From Marchantia polymorpha subsp. ruderalis (taxonomy: Eukaryota > Streptophyta > Marchantiopsida > Marchantiales > Marchantiaceae): a stretch of DNA of 64,000 nt. Below the pieces are notes generated by a model. That model did not search any database and was not told the DNA's origin. It saw nothing but the letters and a program-made list of their open reading frames with translations. Shown one piece after another: positions 45,627-55,009 of the stretch. The position numbers were made by a program, and so were the translations under genes. How positions within the stretch are numbered: the stretch's first letter is position 1; every line of letters begins with the position of its first letter. Location: assembly GCA_037833965.1 (NCBI GenBank), contig AP031356.1, positions 8,392,501 to 8,456,500 of the forward strand, in the 5' to 3' direction.

Positions 45627-47514
45627 GAAACTACAGAAACACAACCCAGAGATCGGTTAGGACCTCTACTTAAGATTTCAAGGGGAAAGTCTCTCGCGAG
45701 TACACTCAGCAAAGCTGCGGGTAGTGACTCCCAACTCCGGCTTTTACAACCCTTCCGCTAGCTTTCTGCTAGCGTGGGAAACCCGGGTTGGACTTCCTAC
45801 TTCGGATCGAAGTCACTCATACGCGGTGAACAACACTCTCAACTCACAAAACGCGCAGAGAACACAGGTGCGCACGGAAGGACTCACGGAGAAACATTCC
45901 AGTAACACACCATAACAATCTATTGAAGAGTTTGAATTCTTAGGCACTTGTCATTCCCAGAAATACTACAGGGGTTACCCTGAAGGCACCTGCTACAGCG
46001 TAACCTGAATTTACAACCAAGGCTTGCACGAAGTAGCAAAACTTCACTTTGGCATTCAGGGGAAAAATCCCGAAGGAGTACAATCAGGAACAGTCACTCG
46101 AAAGTGTAAGGGGGAAACTGTTCAAGTATCTAACTCGTCATTGGCTCTTAGCATCGGCAATCACCCGCAGGTGTAGATCCAAACTACTCAAGTCTCTAAC
46201 CAATGTACTAGCTCTGAACATTCGGCCGAAGGCCTTCAGCTACACAATGCGGACCGCCAAGGTGTACCTCCTCTTGCGTGGTGACAGAACTAAGGACACA
46301 AACACGCAGAGAAAATGAGTTCCTGATCTGTACTTCCGAAACTGGAAAAATCCCAAGGCAAGACGCCTTGAACTACTTTATACCTTCTAAGTCCTAACTA
46401 GCACTACACTGCACTACGCTACGCGCCTGCACAGAACCTCGCTACACTACACTCCGCAGAACCTGTGCTTCGCCTCGTGCGCGACGGACTGCCGCGCACT
46501 AACTCCCTACCCTGCCAGTCTTCAGCTCGACTGCGCAGTCCCAAACGCCGCAACACCGCAGAAACCTCTGTCTCAAGGGTGGCCATGGTGTCCCGCGCCT
46601 TCGACAGAAAAGAATCCAGCTTCTTCGCCACTCGCCGCCGACTCCGACTGTCACCTGTCAACAACCCGGCTGCACGAAGCTCTAACTCACGCAGTGTGAG
46701 TTTCTCTTGCGCCGCCACTTCCCAGTGGGCGTAGCCCCTGAGGCAGTGGGTGACTCGCCTCGCCATCTCTTCCTTCGTGCGATCTGCCTCTCGTTGGCGA
46801 TCGTCTTCAATTACTACCAACTGCGATTCGGCCTCTGCACGCTGTGCTCTCAATTCTCCGCACTCGGATTGTAGCTTGCGGATTAATTCCTCATCCGCCT
46901 GTCGTGCGAGCTGACACTGCTCTAACAACCGCGTTTGTCGCACGAGCTCCTCTGACAAAATCCGATTCTGAGCCTGCTCAGAATCCAGCGCTTCCGTGAG
47001 CTTCACCTGCTCCTTGGCGAGCTCTTCCAGTCTCCCATCCTTCACCTTGTCGAAGTGTTTGTACAATTTCTGATTGAGGTTGTACTGACCCCACAAGCAT
47101 TCATGCTTCTCCCGCAGATCCTTAAGTTGCTGGTCCACCCGGGCTAGCAATTTGCTGGAGTGGACTTTAGTGCAAGTTCGCCTGCGCACTAACTCGACGT
47201 AGGATCCAGGCTGGCGAGGATCTGCGTATTTCTCCATCTTGCGATCCAGGTACCTCAGCAGAGGTACTACCTGCTCACAGAGCGCCGCCGCCGGCGGACC
47301 AACTAATTCATCCTCCTCCTCCTCAGTGGATGCCGATCCCGACACTGATTCCGTGGATCCTCCTTCTTCGTCATCCTCCGAATAGAGGATTTCGGTCGCC
47401 ATTGATTGCGTTGGCGACTCGCCTGTGTGAGGCTGCGAGATGTCTGCGTGTTCTGCCGCTGCTAGCGCTCTTGCAGCCTCGCTGCTCCCTGCTAAAATGT
47501 CCAAGGCGGTGGGT
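45378..47514 (-). mobile_element. GLL copy n, 3' half
   Basis: The 3' terminus is at 45378, in the disordered coding region of copy m. It includes the complete 3' region, a TATA box near 46376-46382 and an intact coiled-coil coding part. It is cut at 47514 by the 5' terminus of copy o. Confidence 0.78.
46419..47514 (-). CDS. GLL protein, C-terminal 365 codons, open but truncated (copy n)
   Basis: The frame is open from the break at 47514 to the natural stop at 46419. It encodes PTALDILAGS, the acidic stretch EEEEDE, LLRYLDRKMEKY, and about 230 residues of coiled coil with leucine heptads (QNRILSEELVRQTRLLEQ, LQSECGELRAQRAEAESQL). Next come CLRGYAHWEVAAQEKLTLRE and the arginine-rich tail. Upstream of 47514 the reading runs into the terminus of copy o by accident. 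It has no promoter or ATG of its own here. Confidence 0.7.
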
Positions 47515-50500
47515 TGTGGTACCCCACTTTTGGTATTTTTTGAGGAATTTAAAACGTTTTTTGAAAACTGTACCGCTGCAGTAGTGTAAGTAGCCATCGG
47601 TGCATCAAAATAGAGTGAAACTGGATGATCTCGGAGAATCTCGAAAGATCTCGTAGAATCCAGGAGTTGGGCGCAACGTCTGGGACAGGCGCCGCCCTAA
47701 ACGACGGGCTCTGAAGGAGTACCCCTTCGGCGCAAGGCGCGTAATCCGCCTTCGGCGCTAGAGAAACCCTTCAGAATCTGATCAATTCCCAAACGCCTTG
47801 ACTTGGTTAGGGTTTCGTTAGAAAGAGCTTGACGTGCTGATTCTAACGAGCCCAAGAACGCTTGGAACGGATGAGGACTCCGGGAGTTGTGAAGGTCAAA
47901 AGATACAAAGATCTTCGCCTACGCGTAGGCGAGGAAAGTTTGTCCTATGCGCAAACAATAGAAGTTCGCCTACGCATAGGCGAAATAGGGTTTGACGTCG
48001 GCGGGATGTCCGCCGCAAATGTCGCCCACGCATAGGCGGGGAGGACTTGCACCTACGCATAGGCGGACGGGAACCGCCTACGCATAGGCGCTTCGGCGTC
48101 GGCGGGAAGTCCGCCTTCGGCCCTAGAAATCCGCCTTTGGGGTTGGAAATTGTACGGCGCCTTCGGTGCCAGCGCATCACGGACGGGCGAGGACCCAACG
48201 GAGTAGTAAAATCCGTACGGACCGTACAGACGGGACGGACGAGTGCGCTTTCGGCCGGTCGGGATTACGGGGACAAGAGTGCCGACGGAGAGGCGAGAGA
48301 AATGGACAGACTTGACGGAGTCCGTTGACCGCGGTCAACACCTTCGGCACAGCCGCCTTCAGCGCTGTGCCTACGGCGAGGGACCTGCGCGGACAGAATT
48401 CGCCTACGCGCAGGCGAGCGCCTACGCAAAGGCAGATGAAGTTCTGCGCCGGCGGAAACTCCGCCGAGGATTCCGCCTACGCAGAAGGGAGTTCAACTTT
48501 TGTCCTATGCGCAGACGAACGCCTTCGGCGGAGCGGGACTAGCCAAAGTTAAGTACGAAGGAGTGTAGCGCGCCGGCGAGAAATCCGCCTTCGGTGCTGC
48601 GCGCCCATGTCCGCAGCGTAGTACGCTGGCGGAGTTCAAATTGCCAATTCGAGCGTGTGAGTAAAGTCGGCGTCGGCGGAGCGTGAAGCCGCGCGTGAGA
48701 GAGAAGGCCGTTAAAGCGCGGAGCCGGCGCGGCCATCAAGTGATTTGACCTTCACGACCGAGAGCCGACCATGACCTCCTACGAGGAGATAGAGGACGCC
48801 ACATTCTTGAATTCGCGATTTCAAATTCTGGTGCGAGCTGCGCGCGTCCACCTGCTAGCTGAGAGACATTCTAGACATCGCCGCGCAGAGAGTTACTCGG
48901 TGGCTGAGAGGAAATTGAGTGCGCGACAGTTGGAATTGAGAGAAATTACAGTTTGCAGAGGAGGTAGAAGCGCGAGCAAGAGGCTCAGGCAAAGCAGAGA
49001 GAAAGTTGCGCAAACTAATTTCAAGGATGCAATGTCGAAATCGAACAGGCTACGGATGATGCCACTCAAGCTTCTGCAGAATGGGTTGCGTGCTTTTGAG
49101 GAACGGCTGATTGCAAGGAAACTTGAGTTCTTGCTGTGAGGATGTAATTACGTGTGCGTAGACATGGTGCGCGAATGGTTGGACGCGGAGCGACCACCTA
49201 CGCGCGGATTGCGTCCGCACGTAGATAGATGGACTGTCCACGATTGGGCACAGGCATTGGGGAGGTGTGCAGGCGACGACGGGTACCTCCTATTTGATAG
49301 TGAGAGCGTCAAGGTAACGAAGCAGGACGAAGCGCAATTCGTGGAATTGTTCAAGCGGGAGAGGTCTTCCAAGAACGGGTACAAGACACGCGACTACAAA
49401 GATCGTTTCCGCAGGACCGTAGCGATGGCGCTGCTACAATTGTTGCAGCCACACCGCACTTCGTACATCACGTTGTGGCAGGTATCTTTCGTAGAGCTCA
49501 CATTGGCCGGAGCTCCAGTTCACTGGGCTCGTATCCTACATAGGGTGATGCAACAGCATGCATATGAGGAGAAAGGAGGAACTCTTAATCACCTCTCCCC
49601 CTTCTTGATAAACTTTTATCGACAGATGAACTGTTTAACCGCGGCGGAGCATGCTCGATTTCCGCCATTGTCAGTCGACCATCCCGGGAAGTATGTGCGG
49701 GATAACGAAGTAGACACCGACGCGGAGGATTCGCCAACTTCCACTCCACCGACTCAGCAAGATGAGGGAAGAGACACAGCCGCAGCGAGAGTGCCGCGGA
49801 AACGAAGATGGAGAGAGGAACCGGAGAGAGAGCAACATCGAGAACCCACAACTCTCATAAGGAAGTGGCCCCTACACGAAGTTTGCAGCCGGCCGAAGCA
49901 GAAGGCGCGCAGGCTTGTGATACTAGCCAGCATCGCGGAAACAGCGACAATCGCCACAGAGAAGGGAAGTTCGTCCCCGGAGAAGGATGGGACTACGCGG
50001 ACGTCCGCAGGAGCGGTGGACCACACTACGCCTTCGGCGGACGAGAGACGGCCTTCGGATCAGGAGTTACCACGTGCGGTGCGGACGAGTGTGCCGCCTA
50101 CGCATAGGCGACTCCCTGTGAATAGGCGACCCCTTGCGGTAGTGGACCTCCGCCTACGCGTAGGCATAGAAAGTTTGCCTACGCAGGGTAGAGAGTTAGT
50201 GTGCGGCAGTCCGTCGCGCAGGAGGCGAAGCACAGGTTCCGCGGAGTGTAGTGTAGCGTGGTTCCGTGCCGGCGTGTAGCGTAGTGCAGTATAGTGCTAG
50301 TTAGGACTTAGAAGGTATAAAGTAGTTCAAGGCGTCTTGCCTTGGGATCTTTCCCAACAACGGGAGTGCAGATCAGGAACTCATTTTCTCTGCGTGTTTG
50401 TGTCCTTAGTTCTGTCACCACGCAAGAGGAGCTACATCTTAGCGATCCGCATTGTGAAGTTGAAGGCCTTCGGCCGAATGTTCAGAGCTAGTACATTGGT

Positions 50501-51289
50501 TAGAGACTTGAGTAGTTCGGATCTACACCTGCGGGTGATTGCCGATGCTCAGAGCCAGTGACGAGTTAGATACTTGAACAGTTTCCCCCGTACACCTTTG
50601 AGTGGTTGTTTCTGATTGTACTCCTTCGGAATTTTTCCCCTGAATGCCAAAGTGAAGTTTTGCTACTTCGTGTAAGCCTTGGTTGTAAATTCAGGTGACG
50701 CTGCAGCAGGTGCCTTTGGGGTAACCCCTGTAGTATTTCTGGGAATGACAAGTGCCTAAGAATTCAAACTCTTCAATAGACCGTTATGGTGTGTTACTGG
50801 AATGTTTCTTAGTGAGTCCTTCCGTGCGGACCTGTGTTCTCTGCGTGTTTTGTGAGTTGAGAGTGTTGTTCACCGCGTATGAGTGACTTCAATCAGAAGT
50901 AGGAAGTCCAAACCGGGTTCCCTACGCTAGCAGACAACTACTGGAAGGGTTGTAAAAGCCGGAGTTGGGAGTCACTACCCGCAGCTTTGCCGAGTGCACT
51001 CGCGAGACACTTTCCCTCTGAAATCTTGAGTAGAGGTCATAACGGGTCTCTGGGTTGTGTTTTTGTAGTTTCAGGTGTGTGTGTGTGTGTGTTACGCTGC
51101 ACTGTGCGACCTCCGAGTGAGCTCCGAGTGAACACTTGCAGTATTTCTGGGAGTGACAGTCGCCTGAGAATTCAAACTCCTCAATAGTCTGTTAAATGTG
51201 ACACTTTGTACCCTGTGCGTTCCTCTGTCCCTGTGGGTTCGACCTTTCTACCACTATATTGCAGTTTTAGCCTTTAGTGGGTTATTACA
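47515..51289 (+). mobile_element. GLL copy o, both ends present, internally deleted
   Basis: It starts TGTGGTACCCCAC at 47515 and ends GGGTTATTACA at 51289, 3775 bp. Leader palindromes are of the CGCCTACGCRTAGGCG type (about 47912, 47968, 48053, 48074, 48399, 50097, 50150). A TATA box (50316-50322) and hairpin (50328-50344, stem CAAGGC/GCCTTG) follow the coding region. No target duplication is visible. Directly right of it lies an inverted copy of its own first ~170 bp (51297-51465). Confidence 0.8.
48771..50279 (+). pseudogene. GLL protein with nonsense codon and large in-frame deletion (copy o)
   Basis: ATG at 48771. The frame has the basic N-terminus and reaches ARKLEFLL, where TGA (49137-49139) replaces the first Trp codon of the LWGWN motif and the next Trp is changed to Cys. 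Reading resumes in phase with RGLRPHVDRWTV, SVKVTKQDE, NHLSPFLINFYRQ and PRKRRWR. Near 50187 the disordered part jumps directly to the tail (GRELVCGSPSRRRRS), losing about 550 codons including the whole coiled coil, yet the tail stays in frame. The junction shares CAGG with the tail. Confidence 0.78.
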
Positions 51290-51465
51290 GCGTCTGTCCC
51301 AGACGTTGCGCCCAACTCCTGGATTCTACGAGATTCTTCGAGATTCTCCGAGATCATCAAGTTTCACTCTATTTTGATGCACCGATGGTTATTTACACTG
51401 CTGCCGCGGTACAGTTTTCCAAAAATGTTTTAAATTCCGCAAAAATACCAAAAGTGGGGTACCAC
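51290..51465 (-). mobile_element. GLL piece p, 5' terminus in inverted orientation to copy o
   Basis: On the minus strand it starts TGTGGTACCCCAC at 51465 and runs about 170 bp, closely matching 47515-47685 of copy o. It ends where the 3' terminus of copy o begins. Together they make the segment 47515-51465 look like one unit with 170-bp inverted ends. Confidence 0.75.
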
Positions 51466-51704
51466 ATAAACCTTCTTCTGCTACCCTCAAGCTTCTTGCG
51501 CACTACTTCGATTCTCCTGCAAACTCTAATCTCTCTCGATTCCGACTGTCGCGCACTCAATTCTCTCTCTGCCACCGGGTGAGTCTCTGCGCGGTGGTGT
51601 CTGGAATGTCTCTCGGCTAGAAGGTGGACGCGCGCAGCTCGCACAAGGAATTAAAATCGCAAATTCAAGAATGGAGTGTCTGCTCTCCGGTCGCAGGATG
51701 TCAT
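51466..51704 (-). pseudogene. GLL protein, N-terminal 80 codons (piece q)
   Basis: The ATG at 51702-51704 aligns with the start of copy d. A TAA appears about 17 codons later. Related sequence continues in the next codons (VRAARVHLLAERHSRHH) to the break at 51466. Confidence 0.6.
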
Positions 51705-52450
51705 CGTTGGCACTCGGTCGTGAATGTCGACTCACTTGATGGCTACGCCGGCTTGGAGGTGTAACGGCCCTCCTCTCGCACGCGCGGCTTCACGCTCTGC
51801 CGTCGCGCTCTCACTCGCATGCTCAAAATGTCAATTTGAACTCCGCCAGCGTACTATGCCGCAGCCATGGTCGCGCAGCGCCGAAGGCGTATTTCTCGCC
51901 GACGCGCTACTCGCATTCGTACTCCGACTCGCATCGATCCCGCTCCGCCGAAGGCGTTCCTCCGCACGCTCCGCTGAAGCCGAACTCCTTCCGCCAAAGA
52001 CGGATTTCCCGGCGGACTTCCCGCCGGCGACGAACTCCATCCGCCTGTGCATAGGCGCTGAGCGTCCGCACCAAAGATGTCCGTCGGCGTAGGTCCCGTA
52101 CGTTGTCCGTCGGCGTAGGCGCAGCGCCGAAGGCGGCTGTGCTGAAAGCGTTGACCGCGGTCAACGGATTCCGTACCGTCTGTCAATCTCTCTCGCCTCT
52201 CCGCAGGCGCTCTTGTCTCCGAAGTTCCGATCCGCTGAGGGCGCACCCGTCCGTACCGCCGTAGGCGTTGAGCCGAAGGCGGACCGTACGGATTCGCTAC
52301 TCCGTCAGTACTTACTCAATCTTGATGCGCTAGCGCCGTAGGCGCCGTACGAGCTCCACCTCCGAAGGCAAACTTCTAGGGCCGAAGGCGGATATTCCGC
52401 CGATGGCAAAGTGCCTATGCATAGGCGGACTTCCTTCCGCCTATGCGTAG
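51466..52450 (-). mobile_element. GLL piece q, leader and start of coding region
   Basis: It comprises the N-terminal codons (51466-51704) and leader up to 52450, with palindromes of the CCTATGCATAGG type (about 52047, 52410, 52438). It is cut on the left by piece p and on the right by piece r. Confidence 0.7.
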
Positions 52451-52969
52451 TGTAATAACCCACTTAAGGCTAAAACTGCAATATAGTGGTAGAAAGGTCG
52501 AACCCACAGGGACAAAGGAACACACAGAGTACAAAGTGTCACATTTAACAGACTATTGAGGAGTTTGAATTCTCAGGCGACTGTCACTCCCAGAAATACT
52601 GCAAGTGTTCACTCGGAGCTCACTCGGAGGTCGCACAGTGCAGCGTAGTTCACTCAACACACACACACACACACCTGAAACTACAGAAACACAACCAAGA
52701 GATCGGTTAGGACCTCTACTTAAGATTTCAGGGGGGAAAGTCTCTCGCGAGTACACTCAGCGAATCTGCGGGTAGTGACTCCCAACTCCGACTTTTACAA
52801 CCCTTCCACTAGTTTTCTGCTAGCGTAGGGAAACCCGGGTTGGACTTCCTACTTCGGATCGAAGTCACTCACACGCGGTGAACAACACTCTCAACTCACA
52901 AAACGCGCAGAGAACACAGGTCCGCACGGAGGGACTCAACTGAGAAACGACCCAGTAGCACACCATAAC
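52451..52969 (-). mobile_element. GLL piece r, 3' terminus, 519 bp
   Basis: It starts TGTAATAACCCAC and covers the outer half of the 3' region. It is interrupted at 52969 by piece s; its continuation is not found in the window. Confidence 0.72.
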
Positions 52970-53037
52970 TGTGATACCCCACTTTTGGTTTTTTTGCGGA
53001 ATTTAAAACATTTTTTGAAAACTGTACCGCGGCAGCA
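52970..53037 (+). mobile_element. GLL piece s, 5' terminus, 68 bp
   Basis: It starts TGTGATACCCCACTTTTGG and ends in GTACCGCGGCAGCA, the conserved 5'-end segment. It is cut by piece t. Confidence 0.7.
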
Positions 53038-54145
53038 TGTAATAACCCACTAAAGGCTAAAACTGCAATATAGTGGTAGAAAGGTCGAACCCACAGGGAC
53101 AAAGGAACACACAGGGTACAAAGTGTCACGTTTAACAGACTATTGAGGAGTTTGAATTCTCAGGCGACTGTCACTCCCAGAAATACTGCAAGTGTCCACT
53201 CGGAGCGCACTCGGAGGTCGCACAGTGCAGCGTAACACACACACACACACACACCTGAAACTACAAAGACACAACCCAGAGATCCGTTAGGACCTCTACT
53301 CAAGATTTCAGGGGGAAGGTCTCTCAAGAGTACACTCAGCGAAGCTGCGGGTAGTGACTCCCAACTCCGGCTTTTACAACACTTCCACTAGCTTGCCGCT
53401 AGCGTAGGAAACCCAGTTTGGACTGCCTACTTCGGATCGAAGTCACTCATACGCGGTGAACAACACTCTCAACTCACAAAACGCGCAGAGAACACAGGTC
53501 CGCACTGAAGGACTCACTAAGAAACATTCCAGTAACACACCATAACAGTCTATTGAAGAGTTTGAATTCTTAGGCACTTGTCATTCCCAGAAATACTACA
53601 GGGGTTACCCTGAAGGCACCTGCTGCAGCGTAACCTGAATTTACAACCAAGGCTTACACGAAGTAGCAAAACTTCACTTTGGCATTTAGGGGAAAAATCC
53701 CGAAGGAGTACAATCAGGAACAAACACTCGAAGGTGTAGGGGCGAAACTATTCAAGTATCTAACTAGTCACTGGCTCTAAGCATCGGCAATCACCCGCAG
53801 GTGTAGATCCGAACTACTCAAGTCTCTAACCAATGTACTAGCTCTGAACATTCGGCCGAAGGCCTTCAGCTACACAATGCGGATCGCTAAGGTGTAGCTC
53901 CTTGTGCGTGGTGACAGAACTAAGGACACAAACAAGCAGAGAAAATGAGTTCCTGATCTGCACTTCCGAAATTGGGAAAGAATCCAAGGCAAGACGCCTT
54001 GAACTACTTTATACCTTCTAAGTCATAACTAGCACTACACTGCACTATGCTACACGCCTGCACGGAACCACGCTACACTACACTCCGCAGAACCTGTGCT
54101 TCGCCTCCTGCGCGACGGACTGCCGCGCACTAACTCTCTACCCTG
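53038..54145 (-). mobile_element. GLL piece t, complete 3' region and last codons
   Basis: It has the 3' terminus at 53038, both duplicated segments, a TATA box near 54007-54013 and about 30 codons of the protein tail (GRELVRGSPSRRRRS to AWFRAGV, stop near 54052). The break at about 54145 abuts the gypsy fragment Gy1. Confidence 0.75.
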
Positions 54146-54181
54146 CGGGCACGCACTCAAAAGGACCCACCGCGGCCAAAC

Positions 54182-55003
54182 TTGACATCCTCCCTTGGGG
54201 CGAAGTTGGCAGCCACCGTGGAACCTCGCAGAGCGTCGCCGACCCCGGCGACCCAACGCGCCCACTATGACTTGGTCGAAGATCTCGGGAGTCGAAAAGT
54301 GAACATCACGTTCAAGCAGCTCTTGGAGGACAATAAGACGTATCGGAGAATGTTGATGCTTTTGCTACGGCATCCGCGGAAGCCGCGCAAATCCACATCC
54401 TCTCAAGTATATCAAGTGGAGAGCGAAGACCAAGGGCCACCCGAGATCGATGTGGAAATAGCAGGGTGTTGTGTACGCAGGGTGCCAATCGACTCTAGAT
54501 CAGGAGTCAACATAATGACGGAGGATACAGCGAGAGCCTTGGGGTTCAGTCAATACGAACCCTCGAAGCGTGTGTTGAGATTAGCGGATCAGACGCGGAA
54601 AATGCCTGCAGGTATGCTGCGCAATGTCAAGACAATCATCGGGGGTGCGGACTTTCGGTTGACGTATATCATCCTTCAACCGATGATGAAGCAGGGCTAT
54701 GACGTTCTGCTCGGGCGACCATGGCTATATGGCGCACAAGTCAGATGTGATTGGCGAAGGCATCGCCTTAAGTTTCCCCATCCTTCGGAACCGACCAAAA
54801 CCATTACGGTGCCCTGGAATAGGGTCAGACACGAAGGAGAGACCCCATCGACAAGTGCAGGTTACACATCGGGCGAGGACAGTGAGTCGACCGCGCGATC
54901 GGATTCCAGTGGTACCGAATCCGATTATTTCGTGGGATTCGTTGCCTGCTGTTCGGTGGGAGAAGAAGAAGAGCCGGAAGCTATTCAGCCGGAAGACGAA
55001 TAG
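54182..55003 (+). pseudogene. Gy1 gag-protease C-terminal part, ending in UAG
   Basis: The segment DLVEDLGSRKVNITFKQLL matches the stretch before the protease in Gy2. The aspartic protease follows: the catalytic triplet is in PIDSRSGVNIM (Asp at about residue 104), and the fold ends at LLGRPWL. Family members have D-S/T/G-G; here the third residue is Arg (codon AGA at 54497-54499, one step from GGA), so the protease is probably dead. An acidic, serine-rich stretch leads to TAG at 55001-55003. The same frame then continues into pol. Confidence 0.8.
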
Positions 55004-55009
55004 CAATTA
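55001..55009 (+). promoter_or_regulatory. Candidate translational readthrough site UAG CAA UUA
   Basis: The stop and the next six bases are TAG CAA TTA, an exact match to the leaky UAG-CAR-YYA context known from tobamoviruses and reported for the plant element SIRE1. Upstream and downstream coding sequence are in the same frame. No ATG follows for 65 codons. Confidence 0.6.

Noticed and set aside
47660..47690. Possible primer-binding site GGCGCAACGTCTGGGACAG
   Set aside because: It only loosely resembles a tRNA-Asp complement and lies 150 bases inside the 5' end, not directly after an LTR end.
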